Positions 27,548-36,303 of a stretch of DNA of 64,000 nt are shown one piece after another. The position numbers and the translations under genes are program-made. The DNA lies in assembly GCF_002177115.1 (NCBI RefSeq), contig NZ_MVAG01000064.1, forward strand, positions 1 to 64,000, given 5' to 3'. This stretch comes from Chryseobacterium mucoviscidosis (GTDB lineage Bacteria > Bacteroidota > Bacteroidia > Flavobacteriales > Weeksellaceae). The stretch's first letter is position 1; the number at the start of each line of letters is the position of its first letter. The notes beneath the pieces were generated by a model. It ran no database searches. It was not told the DNA's origin and worked only from the letters and a program-made list of their open reading frames with translations.

Positions 27548-29071
27548 ATGAAGAGTACTTTAAAAAAACTATTACCATTTGCAGTAGTGGGAGTAATTTC
27601 CGGTGCTACTACCGTTGGAGGATTACAGTATCTTAATCACGATTCCAACAACGCAGATCAATCATATTTTACAAAATCTTCTAATGTTTCCTTCGCAGGG
27701 ATGAATTCCGCTGCAGTGGGGGACGATTTTGTAAAAGCTGCCAAAACGACAGTTCCGGCAGTGGTAACCATAAAAAATTATCAGTCCAGAACCACAAGCA
27801 GAGCTTCTGAGCAGGATATGTTCGATTTCTTCTTTGGAGATCCTTTCGGAGGAAGAGGACAGCAGAGACAAAAGCAGCAGGTTCCGGACAATATGCCTTC
27901 CGGAATGGGATCGGGAGTTATCATCTCTCCGGACGGATACATCATTTCAAACAACCACGTTGTTGCAGGAGCCAATAAACTGGAAGTTGTTTTGAGTAAC
28001 AAAAAATCGTATATCGCCACTTTAGTAGGAACAGACCCGAATACAGATATTTCCCTTCTTAAAATTGAAGAAAAAGGATTGCCTTATTTAAATTTTGCGA
28101 ATTCCGATAATATTGAAGTAGGACAATGGGTACTTGCCGTAGGAAATCCGCTTGGATTGAATTCTACCGTTACAGCCGGAATTGTCTCTGCAAAAGGCAG
28201 AGGAATCGGAATTTTAAGTTCACAGGGAAAAGCAGCCAATCCGATTGAAAGTTTTATTCAGACCGATGCAGCAATTAATCCGGGGAACTCCGGAGGAGCT
28301 TTGGTAAATACAAACGGAGATCTGATCGGGATTAACTCAGCGATTCAGTCTACGACAGGTTATTACCAAGGATACGGATTTGCAGTTCCGGCAAACTTAG
28401 CGAGAAAGATTGTTGAAGACATTAAGAAGTTCGGTATCGTACAGAGAGGATTCTTAGGAGTAACTTCTTTAGATCTATCCGACGATCAGCTTGTTGCCGC
28501 TTACAATAAAGATAAAAAGACCAATTATAAATCCGGTTCAGGAGTTCTGGTAACAGGATTCGGAGAAAGCAGCGGTGCAGAAGATGCAGGATTAAAAGTA
28601 GGTGATATCATTACCCAAATTGATACAACACCAATTACAGATTTTGCAGATCTTTCCATTGCCATCGGAAGCAAACGTCCTGGAGATAAAGTGACGGTAA
28701 CTTACCAGAGAAACGGAAAACCTTCCACTACAACCGTTACATTAAGAGATCAGAAAGGAGGAACTTCTACAAGAACGAAAGCGGATCTGAGCGTAACGGA
28801 AAAAATCGGAGCCGATTTCCAGAGTATTGATGATAAAACAAAAGCATATTATGGTCTGAACAGCGGAGTAATTGCCAAAAATGTAGTTGAAGGCGGTGAA
28901 ATGGCTAAAGCAGGAGTCGTAGACGGATACATCATCACAGAGATCAACGGAAAACCTGTAAACTCTCAGAAAGATGTAGAAAACATTCTGAATAAGTTCA
29001 ATGGCACTGCCCAGATCAAATACATGGATGACTACGGAAGAGGGTATCAGAGAGGCTTTAAAATGCCTTAA
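27548..29071 (+). CDS. DegP/HtrA-type periplasmic serine protease
   Basis: 507 residues from the ATG at 27548 (MKSTLKKLLPFAVVGVISGA, an N-terminal membrane/signal helix); frames from 27449 or 27506 would place the promoter inside the gene. Trypsin-like domain with catalytic His137 (SNNHVVAGA), Asp167 (PNTDISLLKI) and Ser248 (NPGNSGGAL). Two PDZ domains follow (about 285-390 and 405-500; GVLVTGFGESSGAEDAGLKV, GVIAKNVVEGGEMAKAGVVD). Degrades or refolds misfolded envelope proteins. Monocistronic, with a very strong terminator. Confidence 0.95.
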   Translation: MKSTLKKLLPFAVVGVISGATTVGGLQYLNHDSNNADQSYFTKSSNVSFAGMNSAAVGDDFVKAAKTTVPAVVTIKNYQSRTTSRASEQDMFDFFFGDPFGGRGQQRQKQQVPDNMPSGMGSGVIISPDGYIISNNHVVAGANKLEVVLSNKKSYIATLVGTDPNTDISLLKIEEKGLPYLNFANSDNIEVGQWVLAVGNPLGLNSTVTAGIVSAKGRGIGILSSQGKAANPIESFIQTDAAINPGNSGGALVNTNGDLIGINSAIQSTTGYYQGYGFAVPANLARKIVEDIKKFGIVQRGFLGVTSLDLSDDQLVAAYNKDKKTNYKSGSGVLVTGFGESSGAEDAGLKVGDIITQIDTTPITDFADLSIAIGSKRPGDKVTVTYQRNGKPSTTTVTLRDQKGGTSTRTKADLSVTEKIGADFQSIDDKTKAYYGLNSGVIAKNVVEGGEMAKAGVVDGYIITEINGKPVNSQKDVENILNKFNGTAQIKYMDDYGRGYQRGFKMP

Positions 29072-29100
29072 TAAAAAGAGCTAAACTTCACTTCATATCA

Positions 29101-29139
29101 AAAACTCGGCTGCCTCAAATGAGGCAGCCGAGTTTTTTT
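29101..29139 (+). terminator. Terminator after the DegP-like gene
   Basis: A perfect 16-base stem, 29101-29116 with 29121-29136 (GC-rich core CGGCTGCCTC/GAGGCAGCCG), loop AAAT, then a T run. Confidence 0.93.
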
Positions 29140-29204
29140 AGTTTAATATTCAGAAACATCTTATTTAATTGAAAAAGAAATCCTGCAACTGAAATTAGCA
29201 AACG

Positions 29205-29296
29205 ATCCTTCCGGAAAGCTTCCTGCACCCCTGCAGCAAACTTTCCGGAAAGCGGGAAACCTTCCCGCACCCTAGTAAGAAACTTTCCGGAAATTG
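29205..29296. repeat. REP-like array of TTCCGGAA palindromes
   Basis: Three copies of TTCCGGAA at 29209-29216, 29243-29250 and 29285-29292 in a similar context (CTTTCCGGAAAG, then CxxCCxGCACCC), spaced 34 and 42 bases. The area is more GC-rich than its surroundings and sits between two converging terminators. It looks like a short intergenic palindromic repeat element, not a coding region. Confidence 0.6.
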
Positions 29297-29304
29297 AGTA
29301 CAAA

Positions 29305-29333
29305 CAAAAAACGCTGCAACCTGCAACGTTTTT
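29305..29333 (-). terminator. Terminator of the RidA-membrane protein pair
   Basis: AAAAACGCTGCA (29307-29318) and TGCAACGTTTTT (29322-29333), one mismatch, loop ACC. It lies immediately after the minus-strand gene ending at 29338. Confidence 0.8.
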
Positions 29334-29337
29334 ATAA

Positions 29338-29790
29338 TTATGATTTATTCATTTTTTCAGCGATTCTTCTTTTTTTCTTTCGTTCATAAATGACTTCTAC
29401 AATTTTACCACCGATCCACGAAAACGGGAAGAACGTAAGAAAAATAGAGATTTTATAGAAGGTAGGATGATAAGGGAAAACAATAACATCCAGCATGGCT
29501 ATAAAAAGCATAATGAAACCGATAAGAATAGCATAAGCTACTTTAGCATATTTTACGATAATGGCAGTTGCCACTCCTCCCACTGTAGTTCCCAGTCCGG
29601 AAACAAACAGCAGGAAACCGAAAAACGCACCGTCGTTCTGCTTGCTCTGAAGAAATCTCTGCCAATGCTCAAACGGAGCAAAAGCGTCGAAATTTACCCA
29701 TTGCGGAAATGCTCTTATCCCAAGAGTAATGATGAGTCCTGCAATCCCAAGACCTACGATAACCGCAATTGTATTTCTTATAAAATTCAT
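29338..29790 (-). CDS. Four-helix membrane protein of unknown function
   Basis: 150 residues with four hydrophobic segments (FIRNTIAVIVGLGIAGLIIT, FFGFLLFVSGLGTTVGGVAT, VAYAILIGFIMLFIAMLDVI, ISIFLTFFPFSWIGGKIVE) and a basic C-terminal tail (ERKKKRRIAEKMNKS). No family recognised. Its ATG overlaps the stop of the RidA gene (TAATG), so translation is coupled. Confidence 0.7.
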   Translation of the reverse strand: MNFIRNTIAVIVGLGIAGLIITLGIRAFPQWVNFDAFAPFEHWQRFLQSKQNDGAFFGFLLFVSGLGTTVGGVATAIIVKYAKVAYAILIGFIMLFIAMLDVIVFPYHPTFYKISIFLTFFPFSWIGGKIVEVIYERKKKRRIAEKMNKS

Positions 29791-30170
29791 TAATCCTGAT
29801 GTGCGATCATAGAAATTTCGATATCCACATTTTTCGGCAGACAGGAAACCTGTACCGTTTCACGCGCAGGAAAGCTTTCCGCGTCCAGATAGGAAGCGTA
29901 AATATCATTCATTACCGCAAAATCATCCATGCTTTTAAGGAAAATGGTTGCTTTTACCACATTCTTAAAAGTCATTCCTGCTTCTGTAAGAATTGCTTCA
30001 AGGTTTTTCATTACCTGATGGGTTTCTTTTTCAATTCCTTCTACCAGTTTACCGGTTGCAGGATCTACAGGGATCTGTCCGGAAATATACAATATTCCGT
30101 TTGCCATATTGGCTTGTGAATATGGTCCGATCGCTGCAGGAGCATTTACGGTGTTGATTACTTTTTTCAT
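29790..30170 (-). CDS. RidA family reactive-intermediate deaminase
   Basis: 126 residues. RidA hydrolyses reactive enamine/imine intermediates made by PLP enzymes. Family signatures: APAAIGPYSQANMANGILYI, SGQIPVDPATG, and PARETVQVSCLPKNVDIEI, which contains the conserved substrate-binding Arg. Length is normal for a trimeric RidA. Followed by a coupled membrane protein. Confidence 0.95.
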   Translation of the reverse strand: MKKVINTVNAPAAIGPYSQANMANGILYISGQIPVDPATGKLVEGIEKETHQVMKNLEAILTEAGMTFKNVVKATIFLKSMDDFAVMNDIYASYLDAESFPARETVQVSCLPKNVDIEISMIAHQD

Positions 30171-30188
30171 GAAAATTTATTTTGGGTG

Positions 30189-30196
30189 CAAATATA
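30189..30196 (-). promoter_or_regulatory. -7 box of ridA
   Basis: Minus strand TATATTTG (30196-30189), 19 bases before the ATG. Confidence 0.6.
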
Positions 30197-30226
30197 AAAT
30201 TTATATTCTATTTCTATAATCAAATA

Positions 30227-32815
30227 TTAGAAAGGTGCATTTGGCTGTGTAAAACTTCTGTCTTTATACTTCAGCGCATCACTTAAGATATTGGCTTTGA
30301 TCCCGATAAAGAAGTCATATACTTTATACTGGCCGAAAGGAACCCAGTTGAAATTAATGGTAAAACTTCGCTGATCTCTTGCAAAACCTATTCTGGTATA
30401 CGCCAGTTTCTGCGTCACCATATCATAGTGTGTACTTCCGTTGATATTCCAGTAGGGTGTTAATTTAAGACTTCCGTCCAGTCCCACAGAAGCCAGTCTC
30501 GTTGGTGTTCTGGAAGCTGAACTTTTCGTGTAGGCATAGTTTGCATTTACATTTAACGTCCATGCCTGATCGAAATGCGCATAATTATCATCATCAAAAT
30601 AATAATTTTCGTTCCTTACTTCTCCTTTGGTTTTGTATTTCTTAGAATAATCTGTTTTTTCTCCAAAAATTTCGCTGCTCAGAGGATAAGACATCTGAAC
30701 GTTGAATCCCTGAACACTGAAGTAGCCGAACTCTTCTGTTCTTATTCCGGCATCCTGCCCCGGAAGATAGATAATTCTGTATGGATCTAAAGATAAACTT
30801 GTATTCAGGCTGAGTTTATTATTAAAGAAAGAAGACTGTCCCGTAATCGTAATAATGGAAAAAGGATGATCTTTCGCCGCAAAATTATAATTTCCGGAAA
30901 GGTTAAGAGATTCAAAAATCTTGATCTTCTTCACTCCTGTAGAATCGCTTTTCGATCTTACCTTCATCTCTAAATTATTCCCGATGTTAAAACCTAAAGC
31001 TCCTACTAATCCTGTCGTCGGACTTCCGATAATTCCGCCTTCAAAAATAGAATATGGTGTTAAAGCTCCATTTGCATCGTAATAGTTTTTAAAATATCCA
31101 TACCCGGAACCTCCGAAATCCGGAGAATAGGTAAACCCGATACTTGGTGTCATCATGTGTCTGATAGCTTCAATGGCGGAACCTTTCTTAAAGTTTGCCT
31201 GTCCGTATAACGTAGTCTGAATACTTGCTGTTGTTGAAAACGTAGAATATCCTGAAATTCCTTTATTAGTTTCCGTAATTACTTTATTCTGAATAGGGTC
31301 GTAGAATTTATTGATGGTTTTTGTGGTTAATGCATTATCAATATTCGCTCCCAAACTGAATGTGAAATATTTCGCTACGGTTGTATTGGTTCCCAGAGCA
31401 ATGTTATTTTTCACTCCGGTCTGCAGTTTATCCCACATTGCCGCTTTAAAAAGTTCGCCTTCGTTAGTCTGAACAAAGTTTGATAAATTAATTCCTGTGT
31501 TTACGGTTAAATTTTCAAGCAGACCGGAACGCACTCCTGTCTTGGATCTGAATAAATAAAACTGATTGATTGCCACGTTCATCTGCGGCAGACGAAGATC
31601 TGATAAACCGGTGGCAAAATTCTGCGAATAGGAAGCCGTTCCCGTAATGGTAACCGGAAGTTTTAAAAATCTTTTGGTAAGGGTAACCGTAGAGTTTTGC
31701 TGGGTATTTAAAACATTCTGATTTAAAATATAATTATTGTTCAGTGTATTGTTATAAAATTTTGTACTCACAATATCTACCGATGCAGAAAATGTAAGGA
31801 AAGGATTGGCTTTGGAATCCTGTGTATGTCTCCACGCAATTCTGTACGTTCCTGTTTTGCTGTAATCATCTAAACCTTTGATCCCACGAACCATGGTTCC
31901 GATGTCCGCAGAAAAGTTTCCGGAATAGCGGTATTTTTTAATATAATTCATTTCAGGCCGCAGATTCCAACTTCCTTTGGTGTAAATATCCGAAAGGATT
32001 TTAAGGTCAAAATGTTCCCCGATCGGCTGATAATAACCTAAACCGTTCAGGAAGAATCCTACATCCTGTCTTTCCCCGAAACTCGGAATCAGGATTCCCG
32101 CAGATCTTTTGGTTGAAAAAGGAAGGATCGCAAAAGGCATGATAAGCGGAGTGGGAACCTGTTCTATATACATCTGGATCGGTCCCGAAACAATAGAAGA
32201 TTTATTTTTTGTTTTTACAAGCTTCAGATATCTTGCTCTTAAAAAATAATCTGCCGCCGTATCTTTTTTCTTGATGTAATAATCGTCCGTCGTATAATCT
32301 GCGCGGCTCATCGCAAAGATACTGTCGTTGTACTTCTTGGTTTTGTTCGCGGTAATAACCCCTTCGTTTTCTTCGGTTCTTGCATTAAATGCAATTGCCT
32401 GTCTTGTTAAGGTATTATACTGAAATTCTGTAGTTTCGTATTTCTTCCCTGCCTGTGTTGTAATAACAGGCTCAATAATTCTTCCTAAAGAGTCCTGTTT
32501 TCCTCGTGCGTACATGAGATGTTTCTGCTCATCAATGGAAATATAGTCTGCATCAATCTGCATATCCTGATATTTCACTTGCGCATTTTTGTTCAGATAC
32601 ACCATTTTCTTCTGGAAATCTCTTCTCTGGTAGTCTGCTTTTGTCTGCAGAACAGATTCCAAAGGTTCCTTTTTCAGAACAATGGTATCTTTTTTGGAAA
32701 TAGTATCATTAACCGCATTTTCAGGCAATTTTTTGGGCGTTTGCTGTGCTAAAAAATTGTTAAAAATTAGGATAATTAAAATTTGTAATATATTTTTGGA
32801 GACGGTTTTGACCAA
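30227..32815 (-). CDS. lptD: LPS assembly outer-membrane protein LptD
   Basis: About 862 residues. LptD is the outer-membrane barrel that inserts LPS. After a signal segment (ILQILIILIFNNFLAQQ) comes the LptA/OstA-like beta-jellyroll (VYLNKNAQVKYQDMQIDADY, YARGKQDSLGRIIEPVITTQ, EGVITANKTKKYNDSIF), then the barrel with PTPLIMPFAILPFSTKRSAG and GILIPSFGERQDVGFFLNG, typical of Bacteroidota LptD. No ATG precedes the signal peptide; the frame opens with TTG at 32842, but the -7 box at 32858-32851 makes the TTG at 32815 (MVKTVSKNIL) more likely. Divergent from an amidase gene. Confidence 0.9.
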   Translation of the reverse strand: MVKTVSKNILQILIILIFNNFLAQQTPKKLPENAVNDTISKKDTIVLKKEPLESVLQTKADYQRRDFQKKMVYLNKNAQVKYQDMQIDADYISIDEQKHLMYARGKQDSLGRIIEPVITTQAGKKYETTEFQYNTLTRQAIAFNARTEENEGVITANKTKKYNDSIFAMSRADYTTDDYYIKKKDTAADYFLRARYLKLVKTKNKSSIVSGPIQMYIEQVPTPLIMPFAILPFSTKRSAGILIPSFGERQDVGFFLNGLGYYQPIGEHFDLKILSDIYTKGSWNLRPEMNYIKKYRYSGNFSADIGTMVRGIKGLDDYSKTGTYRIAWRHTQDSKANPFLTFSASVDIVSTKFYNNTLNNNYILNQNVLNTQQNSTVTLTKRFLKLPVTITGTASYSQNFATGLSDLRLPQMNVAINQFYLFRSKTGVRSGLLENLTVNTGINLSNFVQTNEGELFKAAMWDKLQTGVKNNIALGTNTTVAKYFTFSLGANIDNALTTKTINKFYDPIQNKVITETNKGISGYSTFSTTASIQTTLYGQANFKKGSAIEAIRHMMTPSIGFTYSPDFGGSGYGYFKNYYDANGALTPYSIFEGGIIGSPTTGLVGALGFNIGNNLEMKVRSKSDSTGVKKIKIFESLNLSGNYNFAAKDHPFSIITITGQSSFFNNKLSLNTSLSLDPYRIIYLPGQDAGIRTEEFGYFSVQGFNVQMSYPLSSEIFGEKTDYSKKYKTKGEVRNENYYFDDDNYAHFDQAWTLNVNANYAYTKSSASRTPTRLASVGLDGSLKLTPYWNINGSTHYDMVTQKLAYTRIGFARDQRSFTINFNWVPFGQYKVYDFFIGIKANILSDALKYKDRSFTQPNAPF

Positions 32816-32850
32816 TTTTTTGTTATATTTATATGTATACAATTAAGGCT

Positions 32851-32858
32851 CAAAATTA
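32851..32858 (-). promoter_or_regulatory. -7 box of lptD
   Basis: Minus strand TAATTTTG (32858-32851). Transcription would start near 32845, just ahead of the first possible TTG codon. Confidence 0.55.
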
Positions 32859-32880
32859 ATATAAATTTTAAAACTGTAAG

Positions 32881-34167
32881 ATGTACAAAGTAAATTTTAA
32901 AATAATTTTATCATTTCTCTTCATCCTGACTGCCAACTTTATTTTTTCGCAAAAGAAATTTACCATTGTTTTGGACGCAGGACACGGAGGAAGTGATTAC
33001 GGAGCAAACAGAACCTACACCGATATCGGAAGGATCTCCGAAAAGGATGTAACGCTCTCCATTACGCTTAAAGTAGGGGCAATGCTCGAAAAAAATAAAG
33101 ATTTTAAAGTAATCTACACAAGAAAGATCGACGAATATCCTTCTTTGTCGGACAGAACCAATCTTGCGAACAGAAGCAAAGCGGATCTTTTTGTTTCCAT
33201 CCACTGTAATTCTTCCAAAAGACCAACCGCGTACGGAACCGAAACTTATGTACAGGGACCGGATCAGAATGACACCAATCTCGAAGTGGCAAAACGTGAA
33301 AATGATGTGATCTTTCTGGATGAAAAAGATAAGCAGACCTTCGGTTCTTATGATGCAAGTTCTCCGGAATCTTTAATTGCCCTGAAACTTCAGCAAAGCA
33401 AATATCTGGAATCCAGCCTTCTTCTGGGCGGACTGGTAGAAAATAATTTTGTAAATAAAGACAAAAGAAGTTCCCGCGGTGTGTTCCAGAAAAACCTGCA
33501 CGTTCTGCGTATGAATGCAATGCCTTCCGTATTAATTGAAACCGGATTCATCAATCATCCCGAAGAAAGTCATTATCTGGCTTCTGAAAAAGGACAGGAT
33601 GAAATTTCCGAAAGTATTTATCAGGCAATTATTGATTATAAAAAAGCGATCGACAGAAAATCAGGTGTTTCCGCAGTGGTAAAAAAACCTGAACCTGATA
33701 AACTGGCGGAAATCGCACTGAAAAATGATTTCAGAATCTTACTGTTGAGTTCTCCGGAAAGATTCAAGGAGGGAGATCCTGCTTTAAAAGGGTTAAATTA
33801 TATTCTGCCTATTAAAGAGAACGGACAGTACAAATATTATTACGGGGTTACCAACCTTGCTTCTGTAAGAGATATTAATATTAAAACAGCAAAAGACGCC
33901 GGATTCCGGAATGCCTATGCGGTAGGATTCATGCCGAACCAGAAATTAAATACGGGATACTACACCATTGAAGTCTACGTGGGCGAAAAACTGAATGGAA
34001 ATTCTTTCATTCTTCAGACGCTGAAAGACGTGGAAAGAAACAAAGAAAGCGGCGTTTTCTATTATACCTACGGAAAAGTGTATACTTTGGAGGATGCGGT
34101 GAAATTACAGAAAGAGCTTGATGCTAAAGGAATTAAGAATACCGTTATTCAAAAAGTTTTCAAATAA
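32881..34167 (+). CDS. N-acetylmuramoyl-L-alanine amidase (Amidase_3)
   Basis: 428 residues with a signal peptide (IILSFLFILTANFIFS). Zinc amidase that cuts the peptide from the glycan of peptidoglycan. Motifs: TIVLDAGHGGSDYGAN (first zinc His), SEKDVTLSITLKVGAML (Glu), LFVSIHCNSS (His) and VLIETGFINHPEESHYL (catalytic Glu). The C-terminal 150 residues (YYGVTNLASVRDINIKTAKD, YTLEDAVKLQKELDAKGIKN) resemble a SPOR-like domain for septal glycan. Acts in the periplasm, probably at division. Confidence 0.94.
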   Translation: MYKVNFKIILSFLFILTANFIFSQKKFTIVLDAGHGGSDYGANRTYTDIGRISEKDVTLSITLKVGAMLEKNKDFKVIYTRKIDEYPSLSDRTNLANRSKADLFVSIHCNSSKRPTAYGTETYVQGPDQNDTNLEVAKRENDVIFLDEKDKQTFGSYDASSPESLIALKLQQSKYLESSLLLGGLVENNFVNKDKRSSRGVFQKNLHVLRMNAMPSVLIETGFINHPEESHYLASEKGQDEISESIYQAIIDYKKAIDRKSGVSAVVKKPEPDKLAEIALKNDFRILLLSSPERFKEGDPALKGLNYILPIKENGQYKYYYGVTNLASVRDINIKTAKDAGFRNAYAVGFMPNQKLNTGYYTIEVYVGEKLNGNSFILQTLKDVERNKESGVFYYTYGKVYTLEDAVKLQKELDAKGIKNTVIQKVFK

Positions 34168-34180
34168 TAAAAAAATAATT

Positions 34181-34210
34181 TTGAAGTTAAAAAGTTAATT
34201 ATTACTTTTG
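34181..34210 (+). promoter_or_regulatory. Promoter of the first tRNA-Glu
   Basis: TTG (34181-34183), 19 bases, TACTTTTG (34203-34210), 14 bases before the tRNA 5' end. Confidence 0.8.
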
Positions 34211-34224
34211 CAACCTCAAAATTT

Positions 34225-34299
34225 GGCCTATTCGTCTAGTGGTTAGGACTCAAGGTTTTCATCCTTGCAACAGGAGTTCGATTCTCCTATAGGCTACCA
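34225..34299 (+). tRNA. tRNA-Glu (TTC), CCA encoded
   Basis: Full cloverleaf: acceptor GGCCTAT/ATAGGCT with G1-U72, D arm GTCT/GGAC, anticodon stem CAAGG/CCTTG with loop TTTTCAT (anticodon TTC), T arm AGGAG/CTCCT around TTCGATT, discriminator A at 34296 followed by an encoded CCA. It differs from the two later tRNA-Glu genes at many stem positions and only this copy carries CCA. Confidence 0.95.
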
Positions 34300-34309
34300 A
34301 ATTTATATC

Positions 34310-34630
34310 ATGCCGGATTTAAAAATACAAGAAGCAAAATTGCTTTTTAAGAAAATCCACTCTAACCCAAAAAGTTATGATTTAAAAATCAATGAAGACG
34401 GGATAACAGGCAGTGATGATAAAATAAGTTTCAGACTTGACAGGACTGGAGAAAGGGTAACTTTTGCAGTAACGATTGACGGACTTACCTTCACCAATAC
34501 CACTGGAGAATGGAACAATGCGATGGTAATGCTGAAAAGCACCATCAAAAAATTAGAAAGAGAAGAAGAGAATATTAAAATAGAACAGGCAATAGATAAA
34601 CTCAAAAAATATTTATCTGAAGAAAATTAA
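34310..34630 (+). CDS. Small cytoplasmic protein of unknown function
   Basis: 106 residues from the ATG at 34310 (MPDLKIQEAKLLFKKIHSNP); the longer frame from 34265 would begin inside the tRNA. An alpha/beta N-terminal part (YDLKINEDGITGSDDKISFR, RVTFAVTIDGLTFTNTTGEW) and a charged C-terminal helix (IKKLEREEENIKIEQAIDKL). Unknown family, 11 bases after the tRNA and probably on its transcript. Confidence 0.6.
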   Translation: MPDLKIQEAKLLFKKIHSNPKSYDLKINEDGITGSDDKISFRLDRTGERVTFAVTIDGLTFTNTTGEWNNAMVMLKSTIKKLEREEENIKIEQAIDKLKKYLSEEN

Positions 34631-34648
34631 AAATTTTTGAAAATAAAT

Positions 34649-34679
34649 TTGGAGGATAAAAAAAAAGTTTTTACTTTTG
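34649..34679 (+). promoter_or_regulatory. rpsT promoter
   Basis: TTG (34649-34651), 20 bases, TACTTTTG (34672-34679), 18 bases before the ATG at 34698. Confidence 0.8.
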
Positions 34680-34697
34680 CACTCACATTTGAACGAT

Positions 34698-34952
34698 ATG
34701 GCAAATCATAAATCAGCATTAAAAAGAATCAGACAAAACGAAGTAAGAAAACTTCGTAACAGATACTACCACAAGACTGCTAGAACAGCAATGAAAGTGT
34801 TAAGAAATGAAGAAGATAAGGCTGCTGCTGCAGAGCAATTGCCAAAAGTTATCTCTTTGTTGGATAAATTAGCTAAGAAAAATATTATTCACAAAAACAA
34901 AGCAGCTAACTTGAAAAGCAAATTAACTAAGCACGTTAATAAACTAGCTTAA
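34698..34952 (+). CDS. rpsT: Ribosomal protein S20
   Basis: 84 residues starting [20 protein letters not shown], the classical S20 beginning; the upstream in-frame start at 34677 lies in the promoter. Rich in Lys/Arg/Ala helices ([20 protein letters not shown]). Binds the 16S 5' domain. The second tRNA-Glu follows 11 bases after the stop. Confidence 0.98.
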   Translation: MANHKSALKRIRQNEVRKLRNRYYHKTARTAMKVLRNEEDKAAAAEQLPKVISLLDKLAKKNIIHKNKAANLKSKLTKHVNKLA

Positions 34953-34963
34953 TAAGTATAGTT

Positions 34964-35035
34964 GGCCCGTTCGTCTATCGGTTAGGACCTCAGATTTTCA
35001 TTCTGGTAAGAGGGGTTCGATTCCCCTACGGGCTA
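34964..35035 (+). tRNA. tRNA-Glu (TTC)
   Basis: Acceptor GGCCCGT/ACGGGCT, D arm GTCT/GGAC, anticodon stem TCAGA/TCTGG with loop TTTTCAT, T arm with TTCGATT, discriminator A. No CCA encoded (ACA follows). Sequence identical to the copy at 35130-35201. Confidence 0.96.
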
Positions 35036-35129
35036 CAAAACTTAATTACTACTCTAACCTGGTAATTAATAAGAGTTGAAACTTATAAAAACAAAAAACT
35101 AACCCTGCGATAATTCGCAGAAATTAGAT

Positions 35130-35201
35130 GGCCCGTTCGTCTATCGGTTAGGACCTCAGATTTTCATTCTGGTAAGAGGGGTTCGATTCCCCTACGGGCT
35201 A
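35130..35201 (+). tRNA. tRNA-Glu (TTC), second identical copy
   Basis: Same 72 bases as the preceding tRNA-Glu, 94 bases downstream, followed by the terminator. Likely a recent tandem duplication on the same transcript. Confidence 0.96.
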
Positions 35202-35202
35202 C

Positions 35203-35234
35203 AAAAAGAGATTCATTATTGGATCTCTTTTTTT
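35203..35234 (+). terminator. Terminator of the rpsT/tRNA-Glu transcript
   Basis: AAAAAGAGAT (35203-35212), 10-base loop, ATCTCTTTTT (35223-35232), then T residues. Confidence 0.82.
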
Positions 35235-35354
35235 GTTTATTAATCTTAGAAAACCATCTATTTCATCTCATTCTTAATATTTATTACTACAGTTTACAAA
35301 AAGAAAAACCTTCACTGTAAAATGAAGGTTTTGGGTAGAATTAATATATTAAAT

Positions 35355-36296
35355 CTAAATTCCGAAATTTATGAAAATGCTGAACCGTGATTTCGCTTCA
35401 ATATCTCCTCCGGCAAGATTTGTGTAAGCAGGAAGCATTACTTCACTTCCCAAACTGAATTTTTTGTAGGAGGCTTCAAAACCCAGCTTTCCGTATAAAG
35501 CGCTTCCGGCAGTTTTAGGCATTACTTCTCCAAACTGTCTGTTCCAGTCGTAGACTTCCCCCTGCATTCCGAATTTTCCCGAAAGAATACTGTTTTCATT
35601 TTTCCAGAGTCTGTAAAATCCTGTCGCTGCATAATTCCACTGGTTGCCGAAACGGTAATGCTTTTTGTTTTCTGTTTTTAAAGTATAATCTGTATTCAGC
35701 AATACCGCCAGCTTATCTTTCTGAAATTTATAATTCAAAACCATCTGATAATCCCAGCTTCCTGTTCCAAGCTGAAAACTGGGATTTACTCCTGTGATTC
35801 CTTTTTCATCAAATTTTCCGATCGGAATTTTCACGCCGAAACCTCCATTCAGTTGATGGGAAGAATCTTTGGAATCGATGATCTGATAGATTCCCATTAC
35901 ATTCGCATCTCCGATTCCTTCAATTTTGATATCTCCCTGCAACGTTTTTTTGGTGTGAAACTGAAACGGAATACTTGCATATACACTTACATTTTTGGCA
36001 AGCGGAATTTTTCCCCAAAGCTGAACCGTATTGAAATACTGATCCTGCGTAAGATCATTGACGAATAAATTTTCTTTGGCTCTGTAATGCTGTGCAAAAT
36101 ATTTAACTCCGATAAACTGAGGATTCAGTAAAGATTCAAATCCGGAAGAACCGTTTCCTGCGGCGCAGCCACATGCATCACAATCATCAAAGAACAGTGG
36201 ATTGAGTTCTTTGGGAATAAATAAACTGTCATGGATTTCTTTTGCCTGACTGAAAAAACATCCGGCTAAACCCAATGTTAAAAATACCTTCTTCAT
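35355..36296 (-). CDS. Outer-membrane beta-barrel protein of the MbnP/MbnH operon
   Basis: 313 residues from the ATG at 36296 (MKKVFLTLGLAGCFFSQA signal peptide); the frame from 36314 would overlap the upstream gene. After the signal comes a Cys-rich motif, DDCDACGCAAGNG, which could bind metal. The rest is a barrel of about 12 strands (YFNTVQLWGKIPLAKNVSVY, LNGGFGVKIPIGKFDEKGI, SRFSIFINFGI). Resembles 'transporter' barrels of the phenol-degradation MetA-like type. Last gene after mbnP-like and mbnH-like; an outer-membrane path for the same metal is inferred from context. Confidence 0.75.
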   Translation of the reverse strand: MKKVFLTLGLAGCFFSQAKEIHDSLFIPKELNPLFFDDCDACGCAAGNGSSGFESLLNPQFIGVKYFAQHYRAKENLFVNDLTQDQYFNTVQLWGKIPLAKNVSVYASIPFQFHTKKTLQGDIKIEGIGDANVMGIYQIIDSKDSSHQLNGGFGVKIPIGKFDEKGITGVNPSFQLGTGSWDYQMVLNYKFQKDKLAVLLNTDYTLKTENKKHYRFGNQWNYAATGFYRLWKNENSILSGKFGMQGEVYDWNRQFGEVMPKTAGSALYGKLGFEASYKKFSLGSEVMLPAYTNLAGGDIEAKSRFSIFINFGI

Positions 36297-36303
36297 AATT
36301 CTA

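Noticed and set aside
29205..29296. CRISPR array
   Set aside because: Only three short palindromes with similar, not unique, intervening sequence and no cas genes.
29115..29303. 62-residue minus-strand frame
   Set aside because: It is produced by the TTCCGGAA repeat array and a terminator; its internal similarity reflects the DNA repeat.
34265..34309. Upstream start of the 106-residue protein
   Set aside because: Lies inside the tRNA-Glu gene.
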